NCBI GenBank assembly: GCA_031268065.1
Contig: JAIRXX010000148.1
Coordinates: forward strand, 1 to 12,195
DNA from: Propionibacteriaceae bacterium
GTDB taxonomy: Bacteria > Actinomycetota > Actinomycetes > Propionibacteriales > Propionibacteriaceae
DNA: 12,195 bases
Direction of reading: 5' to 3'
Shown here: positions 1 through 6,917 of the stretch, piece after piece
Layout of the letters: the number at the start of each line of letters is the position of its first letter
Position numbering within the stretch: the first letter of the stretch is position 1
Notes under the pieces: generated by a model
Seen by the model: only the letters and a program-made list of their open reading frames with translations
What the model was told of the DNA's origin: nothing
Database searches by the model: none
Position numbers and translations under genes: made by a program

Positions 1-1149
1 CGGATGGACAAGATCATCGACATCGACCCGGTGAACATGCAGGCCACAGCCCAGTGCGGCGTCATCCTGCAGACGCTGGAGGACCAGGTGCGGCAACTGG
101 GGCTGACGACGGGCCATTCCCCGCAGTCCAAGCCGCTGGCGCAGATGGGCGGGTTGACGGCAACCCGTTCCACCGGCCAATTCTCCACCCTGTACGGCGG
201 CATTGAAGACATGGTCGTCGGCCTGGAGGCGGTCTTCCCCGACGGCAGCGTCACCCGGATAAAGAACGTCCCGCGCCGCGCCGCCGGCCCGGACATCCGC
301 CATGTGGTCATCGGCAATGAGGGCGCGTTGTGCTTCATCACCGAGGTGACGGTAAAACTCTTCCGGCACTACCCGGACAACAACAGGTACTTCGGCTATC
401 TCGTAGACGACATGGAATCCGGCCTGAGCGTAGTGCGCCGCGTCGTGACTGATGGCTTCCGCCCGTCGGTCTGCCGGGTGTATTCCGAGGAGGACGCCCG
501 CCAGCACTTCTCGGGTTTCCACCGTGGGAAATGCGTGTTGATCTTCATCGCGGAGGGGCCGGAGGGCATCGTCGCGGCGACGGGGGACGAGATTGAAACG
601 GCGGTGCGGGCCATCAACGCCGAACCTGTCGCGGACGGCCTCATCCAGAGCTGGTTCGAGAATCTCAACTGGGGCTGGGACAAAATAATCGCCGAGCGTG
701 AATACATGGTGGAGCACCACAACCTCGGCTATACCACCGAGGTCTCAGCCGGATGGTCGAATATCGCTGAGTTGTACAACTCCACCATGAGCAGGATTCG
801 CGCCGAGTTCCCGGCGGCGGCTGACCTGACCATGCTCGGGGCGCACTCGTCGCACAGCTACCAAAACGGCACGAATCTTTACTTCGTCTACGACTACGAC
901 ATCAACTGCGACCCGCGCGAGGAGATCGCCAAGTACCACATTCCGATCAACGCGATCATCGTGGAAGAGGCGCTGCGGCTGGGCGGCTCGATGGTCCACC
1001 ACCACGGCATTGGGAAGTACCGCACGTCTTGGACGAAGCAGGAGCACGGCTCGGCCTACCCGATCTTGGAAGGTCTCAAACGCGCCTTCGACCCCAACCA
1101 GGTCATGAACCCCGGCACCATCTTCCCCCTTGGCCAGGATAAGCAATGA
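1..1149 (+). CDS. FAD-linked oxidoreductase, alkyl-DHAP synthase/YgcU-like (5' partial)
   Basis: Flavoprotein of the FAD_binding_4/FAD-oxidase C family. The first methionine in the window lies in the middle of the FAD-binding domain and the frame is open to base 1, so the true start is upstream; about 100 residues are missing if it matches the roughly 480 aa of E. coli YgcU. Numbering from that Met, residues 34-118 show the FAD-domain run GLTTGHSP, then YGGIEDMVV and AGPDIRHVVIGNEG, the pattern of alkyldihydroxyacetonephosphate synthase (AGPS). The C-terminal part has the AGPS-type triple histidine HHHGIGK at 332-338, which in AGPS lies in the active site, and the usual end NQVMNPGTIFPL. AGPS exchanges an acyl for an alkyl ether group; bacterial relatives are mostly uncharacterised oxidases. 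The stop overlaps the kinase start (ATGA), so the two are translationally coupled. Family is firm; the substrate is unknown. Confidence 0.85.
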   Translation, partial: RMDKIIDIDPVNMQATAQCGVILQTLEDQVRQLGLTTGHSPQSKPLAQMGGLTATRSTGQFSTLYGGIEDMVVGLEAVFPDGSVTRIKNVPRRAAGPDIRHVVIGNEGALCFITEVTVKLFRHYPDNNRYFGYLVDDMESGLSVVRRVVTDGFRPSVCRVYSEEDARQHFSGFHRGKCVLIFIAEGPEGIVAATGDEIETAVRAINAEPVADGLIQSWFENLNWGWDKIIAEREYMVEHHNLGYTTEVSAGWSNIAELYNSTMSRIRAEFPAAADLTMLGAHSSHSYQNGTNLYFVYDYDINCDPREEIAKYHIPINAIIVEEALRLGGSMVHHHGIGKYRTSWTKQEHGSAYPILEGLKRAFDPNQVMNPGTIFPLGQDKQ

Positions 1150-2573
1150 GCAAATACCTCATTGGCATAGACAACGGCTCGCAGAGTTCAAAAGTGGTCA
1201 TTTTTGACCTTGAGGGGCGTGTCGCCGCGCTCGGACGCCAGGCGCTGCGTCCCAATGACACCCCTCGTCCGGGCGTTGTCGAGCACCCTGGCGATGACCT
1301 GTGGGATTCGATCTGCGCGGCATCGAAGCGCGCTTTGGCGGCGTTTCGGGGCGATCCGGCTGAGATCGTCGGCGCGGGGTTGTGTACGATTCGGTTCTGC
1401 CGGGCGATGGTTCGCGCGGACGGGCGGCTGGCCCAGCCGGTCTTGAGCTGGATGGACGCCCGGGTCGGGAGGCCCTATCTGGATGACGATCCCCAAGCTG
1501 CCCTGGCAACCACCTCGTCGGGGTACATCACCGGGAGGATCACCGGTCGGGGCGTCGATTCCGCCGCCAACCACGCGGGCATGTGGCCGCTGGACCCGCA
1601 GACCTGGGATTGGCTCCCCGACGGACCGGAATTCTCGGCCTGCGGCTACCCGCGTGAGAAGTTGGTCGAACTCGTCCTGCCCGGCGAACTGCTCGGCAAC
1701 GTAACCGCCGAGGCCGCTGCGGCATCCGGGCTGCCTGTCGGGCTTCCGGTGTACGCGACCGCGAATGACAAAGCAGTGGAGGCGCTCGGGTCCGGGCTGC
1801 GCGGTGAAAACGATCTGCTGCTGTCGCTGGGCACCTACATCGCCGCGATGTCGGTGGGTCGGCGGCATGTGCCTGCGGCCAGCGCGTTCTGGACCAACTA
1901 CGCCTGCGAGCCGCACCGCTACCTCTACGAGAGCAACGGCATCCGCCGGGGCATGTGGACGGTCTCTTTTGTGCGCGACCTCTTTGGCCGCGAGGTCACC
2001 TTGGCTGCCGAAGAGGCCGGGTTGTCCCCGGAGGAATATCTGAACCGGGCAGCAGCGCAAGTACCCGCCGGAAGCGAAGGGCTGCTCGCCCTGCTCGACT
2101 GGCTGGCTCCCACCGACGCTCCGCAGCGCAAGGGCGCGTTCGTCGGTTTTGACGGACGCCAGGGGCGGGCGCATCTGTACCGGGCCGTGTTGGAGGCCAT
2201 CGCGATGGGCATGGCTGGCAAGGCGCGGGCGATGGCGGAAGAGCTGGGCGCCGACTACCGGCGTCTGATCGTCTCCGGAGGAGGCTCCAGCTCAGACCTG
2301 ATGATGCAAATCGCCGCCGACTGCTTCGGGGTCGAGTCGGTGCGGATGGAGGTCAACAACGCCGCGTCCCTGGGTTCGGCGATCTGCGCCGGTGTCGGCT
2401 CGGGGGCCTTCGCCAGTTTCGACGACGCGGTCCAGGCAATGGTGCGCCCGGCGGCAACGTTCACCCCCGACGCCGCGAACCAGCGGCTTTACCAGCGGCT
2501 CGCACCCATACACGAGGGGCTGCAAGCCGCGCTCGATGAGACCAACCAGCGCCTTTACGAAGTGGTCGGCTAG
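1146..2573 (+). CDS. FGGY-family carbohydrate kinase (YgcE-like)
   Basis: ATP-dependent kinase of the glycerol/xylulose kinase family, 475 aa, complete. The N-terminal phosphate motif is GIDNGSQSSK with Asp9. The catalytic aspartate is probably Asp208 in ATANDKAVEALGSG. The second nucleotide-binding motif is SGGGSSSDLMMQIAAD, about 377-392, followed by the usual NNAASLGSA segment. The start ATG at 1146 overlaps the upstream stop by 4 bp and has AGGA at 1136-1139 as ribosome binding site. The product should phosphorylate a polyol or sugar in the cytoplasm, perhaps the product or substrate of the coupled flavoprotein. An adjacent FAD oxidase and FGGY kinase also occur in the E. coli ygc cluster, which supports a shared pathway but does not name the substrate. 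It could equally be called xylulokinase-like; sequence alone does not decide specificity. Confidence 0.88.
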   Translation: MSKYLIGIDNGSQSSKVVIFDLEGRVAALGRQALRPNDTPRPGVVEHPGDDLWDSICAASKRALAAFRGDPAEIVGAGLCTIRFCRAMVRADGRLAQPVLSWMDARVGRPYLDDDPQAALATTSSGYITGRITGRGVDSAANHAGMWPLDPQTWDWLPDGPEFSACGYPREKLVELVLPGELLGNVTAEAAAASGLPVGLPVYATANDKAVEALGSGLRGENDLLLSLGTYIAAMSVGRRHVPAASAFWTNYACEPHRYLYESNGIRRGMWTVSFVRDLFGREVTLAAEEAGLSPEEYLNRAAAQVPAGSEGLLALLDWLAPTDAPQRKGAFVGFDGRQGRAHLYRAVLEAIAMGMAGKARAMAEELGADYRRLIVSGGGSSSDLMMQIAADCFGVESVRMEVNNAASLGSAICAGVGSGAFASFDDAVQAMVRPAATFTPDAANQRLYQRLAPIHEGLQAALDETNQRLYEVVG

Positions 2574-2605
2574 CTGGCCACCCGCCCAATGAAAGCGAGT
2601 CCACG

Positions 2606-3217
2606 ATGAGACGAAGCCAGCAAAAACGGCTACTCGAACTGAGCCAGGCCGAACAGTCGCGGAGCTACGCCCTGCGATACGAGCTGACCTACCAAGAGGC
2701 GTATGAGGCGTTCAGCCTGTTGGCCGACAAACGGGGCAAGAAGTGGCGCTACGCCGCCTTCGCCGCCATCGGGGTGGCGGCGGCTATCTCGCTGGCGCTG
2801 CTGCTGATCGACCCGAGGGGGCTGCAATACTCGATGCTCACCGTGCTCTGCGCCGCCTTGATGCTCTACGTCATGTACTGGCCTGCCGTCAAGGCCAGGA
2901 GGGGCGCTCGTGCGGTCACCCGTTCCGGGGGAAGCTATCGCTACCAGCTCGGCTACCGGCGCGGGATAGTGCTCGACAACGGGCAGGCGGTGCCGCTGAA
3001 CGGTGATCTGGACGCCCGCGCGATCGAGTCCGGCACGGCTTTCATCATCCGAACTGACCGGCAGAACAGTTTCTGCATACCCAAACGCATTCTCACCGAA
3101 GAGGAGGTACCCGCGATCCGCAGGTTGCTCTCCAGCCGAATTCCCAACACCCGGCTAGAGACATCGGCGGATGCTGATTCGAGCCAACAAGCCGGGGACC
3201 ACGCGGCTTGCGGCTGA
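2606..3217 (+). CDS. YcxB-like membrane protein
   Basis: Small membrane protein of 203 aa with the YcxB-like layout. A charged N-terminal segment contains the stretch YALRYELTYQEAYEAF (about 21-36). Two transmembrane helices follow at about 48-68 and 73-93, then a cytoplasmic C-terminal beta-rich domain ending in FCIPKRILTEEE (156-167). The IPKR box followed by a short helix is the typical end of this family, whose function is unknown. The last 25 residues are polar and look unstructured. The gene starts 32 bp after the kinase stop with a weak ribosome binding site (GCGAG near 2595-2599) and ends 68 bp before the transporter start, so it probably belongs to the same transcript. Nothing in it suggests an enzymatic role; a link to the transporter is only positional. 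Confidence 0.6.
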   Translation: MRRSQQKRLLELSQAEQSRSYALRYELTYQEAYEAFSLLADKRGKKWRYAAFAAIGVAAAISLALLLIDPRGLQYSMLTVLCAALMLYVMYWPAVKARRGARAVTRSGGSYRYQLGYRRGIVLDNGQAVPLNGDLDARAIESGTAFIIRTDRQNSFCIPKRILTEEEVPAIRRLLSSRIPNTRLETSADADSSQQAGDHAACG

Positions 3218-3271
3218 TCAAGAAATCCGGAACGAACAACCCGGACACCCACATAACACATCCCCAACAAG

Positions 3272-3280
3272 TAGGGAAGA
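3272..3280 (+). promoter_or_regulatory. Ribosome binding site that fixes the BCCT start
   Basis: A purine-rich AGGGAAGA lies 5-7 bases before the ATG at 3286. This supports the internal ATG over the in-frame TTG at 3208, which has no comparable site and overlaps the preceding gene. The surrounding 68-bp gap is AT-richer than the rest of the window; I see no convincing promoter in it. Confidence 0.6.
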
Positions 3281-3285
3281 AACAC

Positions 3286-4977
3286 ATGAGTACACAAATT
3301 AGCGAACAATCGAAAAACACCCCGATGAAGATCAGATGGCCGATCTTCATCATCCCAATGGCGTTGATCGCGGTCACGGTCGGGATCAACTTCGTCTCCG
3401 GCGAGGCATTCAACGCCCTGATCATGGCCTTCACAGATTTCACCCTCGGCTCGTTCGGCTGGCTGTTCAGCGTCATGACCACCCTCGTCGTGGTGTTGAT
3501 CGCGATAGCCTATTTCTCGCCGTTCGGCAATGTCCGGCTGGGCGGAAGCAAAGCCAAGCCGATAATGCGCCAGTCCAGCTACGTCTGGATCGTGCTGTGT
3601 ACGATCCTGGCGGCGGGCATCCTGCTCTGGGCCTGCGCGGAGCCGATGTACCACTACTTCGCCCCGCCGACGCACATCCAGCCAGAATCTCCTGATGCGA
3701 TCACCTTCATGATGGAGAACATCTTCCTGGAATGGACCTTCACCCCGATGTGCATCTACGGAGTCCCGGCGATCCTTTTCGCGTTCTGCTTCTACAACAT
3801 GAAGCGGGAGAATTCGGTCGGTTCTATGCTCTATCCCGCCCTCAGCGACAAGACGAGCCGCTTCCTCGCGCCAGCGGTGGATGTCATCTGCGTCTTCGCG
3901 CTGGTTATCGGCATGGCCGCCTCGATGGGTTCGGCGGTCTTCCTGATCGCAGAGGGCACCAGCAGCATGACGGGTGGCGCGGTCAAGTCGGAGCCGGTGA
4001 CCTGGGTCATCGTCGCAACCGTCATAGTCGCCGCCTTCGTCGCCTCCGCGATCGCTGGAATCATGAAGGGCATTCGGATGCTCGCCGATTTCAATTCGCG
4101 CCTCTACATCGCCCTGGGCGTATTCGTGCTCATCTTCGGGCCGACTTTCTACGTCCTAGATCTCACGGTGGAGACCTTCGGCGCCTACATCTCCGACTTC
4201 TTCCAGATGAGCCTCTTCATCTCCGCCGCAGATGGAGACGGATGGGCGAAGTGGTGGCCGGTGTTCTACTGGTGCAACTGGCTGGCCTGGATGCCGGTCA
4301 CCTCGGTCTTCCTGGGCCGCATCTCGCGCGGATACTCGGTGCGCGAGGCCATCAAGGTCATTGTCGTGGTGCCCGCGTTGATATCGGTGGCCTGGATGGG
4401 GCTGTTCTCCGGGACGGCGATCAACTTCGAGTTGGCCGGGCTGGGCATCAACAAAGCCATGCAGGAAAGCGGCACAGCGGCGGCAACGTATGCGGTGTTT
4501 GAGAACCTGCCCATCCCGGTGATAACGATTCCGGCGTTCCTGCTCGTCGTCCTTGTGTCATTCGTGACCGGGGCCGACGCGAACACCAACGCCCTGGGCG
4601 GCCTTTGCACCTCTGGCGATCCCGGCGACGACGCGGAATCGCCGACCTGGCTCAAGATCGTCTGGGGCGCCACCATCGGCGTGGTCTGCGTGGTATTCGT
4701 CCTCGCCTTCCAGACGACCGACGCGCTGAAGTACGAGTCCAATCTGGCGGGCTTCGCCGTGGTGTTCCTGCTGGTCATCTTCTGCATCTCCTTCATCAAG
4801 GTGATGCGGAACCCGGCGAAGTACGACACTCGTAAAGAGGACTACGACGAGAACGGAAAGCCGATACCCTCCAAGCGGCTGCCGTCAGAGGAAGAGGAAA
4901 CGGCCAAGCCAACCTTGTGGATGAAGCTCCGGGGAAAGACCGGCGAACCGGAGAAAGAGAGCCAGCTGGTGGGCTGA
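3286..4977 (+). CDS. BCCT-family (betaine/carnitine/choline) transporter, divergent
   Basis: Secondary transporter of 563 aa with about 12 membrane helices, of the betaine-choline-carnitine family. Family marks: helix 3 ends in CAEPMYHYFAPP (117-128); the helix-5 equivalent is AASMGSAVFLIAEG (211-224); the long amphipathic segment carries IAGIMKGIRMLADFN and GPTFYVLDL; helix 8 and its loop carry a Trp-rich box at 320-335 followed by LGRISRG (343-349), the most conserved BCCT motif; VTGADAN (427-433) matches the helix-10 T-S-A-D motif. The C-terminal tail (about 510-563) is charged and cytoplasmic. The start is ATG 3286, preceded by AGGGAAG; an upstream in-frame TTG at 3208 overlaps the previous gene and adds 26 polar residues, so I reject it. 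The substrate should be a quaternary ammonium or similar zwitterion. Several cation-site and aromatic-box positions differ from BetP, so coupling and substrate may be unusual. Confidence 0.9.
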   Translation: MSTQISEQSKNTPMKIRWPIFIIPMALIAVTVGINFVSGEAFNALIMAFTDFTLGSFGWLFSVMTTLVVVLIAIAYFSPFGNVRLGGSKAKPIMRQSSYVWIVLCTILAAGILLWACAEPMYHYFAPPTHIQPESPDAITFMMENIFLEWTFTPMCIYGVPAILFAFCFYNMKRENSVGSMLYPALSDKTSRFLAPAVDVICVFALVIGMAASMGSAVFLIAEGTSSMTGGAVKSEPVTWVIVATVIVAAFVASAIAGIMKGIRMLADFNSRLYIALGVFVLIFGPTFYVLDLTVETFGAYISDFFQMSLFISAADGDGWAKWWPVFYWCNWLAWMPVTSVFLGRISRGYSVREAIKVIVVVPALISVAWMGLFSGTAINFELAGLGINKAMQESGTAAATYAVFENLPIPVITIPAFLLVVLVSFVTGADANTNALGGLCTSGDPGDDAESPTWLKIVWGATIGVVCVVFVLAFQTTDALKYESNLAGFAVVFLLVIFCISFIKVMRNPAKYDTRKEDYDENGKPIPSKRLPSEEEETAKPTLWMKLRGKTGEPEKESQLVG

Positions 4978-4987
4978 GCCAACCAAC

Positions 4988-5058
4988 ACCCGTTCGAGGG
5001 GTCTGCTGGAGCGTGCCGGTGACGGCAGACCCCCCGGACGGTAGGCTTCCAAACGGGT
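4988..5058 (+). terminator. Nested stem-loop after the transporter gene, probable terminator
   Basis: A perfect 9-bp stem is formed by GGGGTCTGC (4998-5006) and GCAGACCCC (5025-5033) with an 18-nt loop. An outer complementary pair, ACCCGTT (4988-4994) and AACGGGT (5052-5058), encloses it. It begins 10 bases after the transporter stop. No T-run follows, which is common for GC-rich actinobacterial terminators but also leaves open a structured 3' or leader RNA element, since the hydrolase start is only 78 bp further on. Confidence 0.5.
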
Positions 5059-5121
5059 AGGAGTCCCAACCAATAATCAGTCGGCGCGGGTGGCGAAATG
5101 TACCCCGAACCGGGTTGGACC

Positions 5122-5130
5122 AGAGGAAGG
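5122..5130 (+). promoter_or_regulatory. Strong ribosome binding site deciding the hydrolase start
   Basis: AGAGGAAGG ends 6 bases before ATG 5137. It lies inside the frame that would be coding if the upstream ATG at 5098 were used, and it is the best Shine-Dalgarno match in this part of the window, which favours the shorter protein. Confidence 0.65.
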
Positions 5131-5136
5131 CAGATT

Positions 5137-6021
5137 ATGCGCGAGGCCAAGCATGTTCAGGTTCTGGGCACCCCATTCAGCGAAGTGGTGTCCTTCGGCG
5201 ACAGCCTTTCAGACAACGGTTTCATCAATGGGCATGGTTTCAGGCGCTACACCAACACCTGGACTTGGGTCGAATACCTGTCGCAACTGCTGGGCCTGCA
5301 TAACGACAATTGGGCTTTCGGGGGAGCGATGAGCGATGAGCGCAACCAGGCTCATCCTCCGGGGGTCAACTGGTCAGGGCTGGCTTGGCAGGTGCGGGAA
5401 TATCTCGCCGGTGTCAATGGCGCTGACATTTCCCGGGTGTTGTTCACTGTCATGGGCGGCTCGAACGATTTCTGGGGTGGCCAGCTTTCAGGCGAGGTCT
5501 CGGCTCAGAATCTGCGATTGGCGATGGACGCCCTGGTCGCGGCTGGGGCCAGGCATATCTTGTTTCGGGAGACCAGCGCCGTCCTGCTCGCGCCCGGATA
5601 CCTGTCCGGGGCCTGGGCCGGTGGCGGCGCGGGCTGGAAAAAACTGGTGGATGAAACGAATGACGTGACTCGCAGGATCATCGGGCGGGATTTGCCTGCC
5701 GAGCATCCCCAGGTCAGCCTCCACTACATCTCAACAGATTCGCTGTTCACCAAGATCAAGAATGGCGAGCCTGGGTACAGGTTTGAGATTCTGGACAAAT
5801 TCTGGCTGGGCAGCTATGACTTCCCCCACCCCTATAAATATTTGTGGTGGGACGAATGGCACCCGATGGGGACGCTTCACCTGATGATGGCCGAAGAAGC
5901 TCTGGCCGCGCTGCGCGAGACTCTGGCACTGGGTGGGGCCGGGCGGCTTCCAGATGGGCTGGAGGGCCTGGGTGCCCAAATCCCCGCGACCGGAGAGGGT
6001 CCGCTGGCCAGGAACGGCTAG
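5137..6021 (+). CDS. SGNH/GDSL-type hydrolase (lipase/esterase)
   Basis: Serine hydrolase of the SGNH/GDSL family, 294 aa from the chosen start. Block I is VVSFGDSLSDNG with the nucleophile Ser23. Block II is AFGGAMS, giving the oxyanion glycine at about 62. Block III is MGGSNDFW with Asn110. Block V is WWDEWHPMG with Asp239 and His242. The full Ser-Gly-Asn-His set is present, so an active esterase, lipase or acyl hydrolase is expected. The block I and V context resembles the GDSL lipase/thermolabile-haemolysin branch. I chose ATG 5137 because AGAGGAAGG lies just upstream; an in-frame ATG at 5098 would add 13 residues but lacks such a site. Neither start gives a signal peptide, so the enzyme is probably cytoplasmic or exported by an unseen route. 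It follows the likely terminator of the transporter unit and may have its own promoter. Substrate unknown. Confidence 0.85.
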   Translation: MREAKHVQVLGTPFSEVVSFGDSLSDNGFINGHGFRRYTNTWTWVEYLSQLLGLHNDNWAFGGAMSDERNQAHPPGVNWSGLAWQVREYLAGVNGADISRVLFTVMGGSNDFWGGQLSGEVSAQNLRLAMDALVAAGARHILFRETSAVLLAPGYLSGAWAGGGAGWKKLVDETNDVTRRIIGRDLPAEHPQVSLHYISTDSLFTKIKNGEPGYRFEILDKFWLGSYDFPHPYKYLWWDEWHPMGTLHLMMAEEALAALRETLALGGAGRLPDGLEGLGAQIPATGEGPLARNG

Positions 6022-6175
6022 CGGAAGCGCGGGTTGCTGCCGTAGAACCCTGTCAGACACAGTGGTGAGGAGTTCGGTGACCCACTCCGGGAGGCCGACG
6101 GCGCGGATTATTCCGTTGACCACGCCGAAACTTTCTCCCTACTGTGCGAGGGTTTGGCTGGGTGAGATGAGGGTT

Positions 6176-6601
6176 TCATGCAGATGGCTGCGGGTGACAA
6201 GAGGTTGGCAGCAGTTCCAGCAGTCTCTCCATGCCTTTGAAGTCGTCCGGGTTCGCGGTCATGAGCGGAAGGCGGTTTGCGACTGCGACGGATGCGATCA
6301 TGATGTCGATTCTTCTCGGCCTAGGCGCTCTGCCAGCGTCGCGCACCAGCGCTGCGAGGTCGCCGTAGGCGTCCGCGCAAGCTGCGTCGAACGCCAAAGG
6401 CCGGAAAACCCTCTTCAACTCCGCCAGTCGGCGGGCACGCGCCACCGCCTCGAATCTGGTGCTCGCCAGTGCCACCCCGTAGCTCAGTTCTGCGAAGGTC
6501 ACCGCCGACACCGCCACGACAGAGGTCAGCAAGCCTGCCGCCTGATACTCGGGAAGGTCGATCACCACCGACGTGTCCAGCAACGACGCTTCCGGCAGCA
6601 T
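6176..6601 (-). CDS. vapC: VapC-like PIN-domain toxin (ribonuclease)
   Basis: PIN-domain endoribonuclease toxin of 141 aa, a normal VapC length. The acidic residues that bind the catalytic metal are all present: Asp9 in LLDTSVVID, Glu38 in TFAELSYG, Asp99 in RRIDIMIA, and Asp119 in TANPDDF. VapC toxins cut tRNA or rRNA and are held inactive by the antitoxin. I chose the ATG at 6601, one base after the antitoxin stop (TGA-A-ATG), which gives the typical short N-terminus before LLDTS. An in-frame ATG at 6625 would overlap the antitoxin by 23 bp and add 8 residues, and is possible. Neither start has a good ribosome binding site, which fits translation by coupling to the antitoxin. The catalytic set looks intact, so the module is likely functional. 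The 154 bp between this gene and the convergent hydrolase gene contain nothing I recognise, and no strong terminator. Confidence 0.85.
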   Translation of the reverse strand: MLPEASLLDTSVVIDLPEYQAAGLLTSVVAVSAVTFAELSYGVALASTRFEAVARARRLAELKRVFRPLAFDAACADAYGDLAALVRDAGRAPRPRRIDIMIASVAVANRLPLMTANPDDFKGMERLLELLPTSCHPQPSA

Positions 6602-6602
6602 T

Positions 6603-6881
6603 TCACTCGGCACGGTCGCCCTCATCGGCGAAGAATTCGTCGGCGTCGGTCCGAAGAGAGCGGAAGCTGCCCGGCGGCATGGGGCTGAACACGGACGCCA
6701 ACTCGGCGGCGGGGACGAACCGTCGTCGGGCATTGACGGCATCTTTCTCGTTCACGGGAGTCAGCGATGCCACCGGCCTGCGGTTGCGGGTAACGGTGAA
6801 TGACTCTCCCCGCTCAACCCGGTCCATAATGGCGGCGGAGGCGTTGCGCAACTCGCGTTGGGATATGACGGCCACAGACAT
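6603..6881 (-). CDS. vapB: VapB-like antitoxin, Phd/YefM family
   Basis: Antitoxin of 92 aa. The N-terminal DNA-binding domain starts MSVAVISQRELRNASAAI and continues through RGESFTVTRNRRPVASL, the Phd/YefM fold pattern in which a short strand leads into ELR, followed by a GE-x-F/x-I-T-R-N-G/R-P-V hairpin. The C-terminal part (about 50-92) is charged and probably disordered until it wraps the toxin. It stops one base before the toxin start. The ATG at 6881 gives the normal family N-terminus but sits directly against a 36-bp palindrome with no room for a ribosome binding site. An alternative in-frame ATG at 6899, in the palindrome centre, would add six residues and has AAAGG eight bases upstream. 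Autorepression by the antitoxin or the complex at the palindrome is expected from the family. Confidence 0.8.
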   Translation of the reverse strand: MSVAVISQRELRNASAAIMDRVERGESFTVTRNRRPVASLTPVNEKDAVNARRRFVPAAELASVFSPMPPGSFRSLRTDADEFFADEGDRAE

Positions 6882-6917
6882 GCTACAAAGGTAGCACATA
6901 TGTGCTACCTTTGTAGC
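6882..6917 (-). promoter_or_regulatory. Perfect 36-bp nested palindrome, probable vapBC operator
   Basis: Both strands read the same over 36 bases. Each half is itself an inverted repeat: GCTAC AAAG GTAGC on the left and its complement on the right, around the 8-bp self-complementary centre ACATATGT. This gives four copies of one pentamer in alternating orientation, enough for two antitoxin dimers. It touches the antitoxin start codon and probably covers the promoter -10 region. The perfect match over 18 bp per arm is far beyond chance. In RNA it would fold into one long hairpin or two short ones, so an effect on translation is also possible. Confidence 0.85.

Noticed and set aside
1188..2174. 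Long - strand open frame of 328 codons opposite the FGGY kinase.
   Set aside because: It is a GC-rich shadow frame: arginine-, glycine- and proline-rich, with no family motifs, while the + strand frame has all kinase motifs.
3208..3285. An upstream TTG start would lengthen the transporter by 26 residues.
   Set aside because: It overlaps the preceding gene, lacks a ribosome binding site and adds only polar residues; ATG 3286 has AGGGAAG at proper spacing.
6025..6123. A short - strand frame starting VVNGIIRAVGLPEWVTELL has protein-like composition in the gap between the hydrolase and vapC.
   Set aside because: It has a stop just upstream, only a GTG start without a ribosome site, and continues as antisense of the hydrolase gene. 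I do not recognise it, and a remnant cannot be shown from the sequence alone.
6470..6530. The string GTAGCTCAGTTC inside vapC resembles the D-arm start of a tRNA.
   Set aside because: No T-loop (GGTTCGAAT-type) sequence, no matching acceptor stem and no anticodon arm follow at the right distance; it is explained by the toxin coding sequence.
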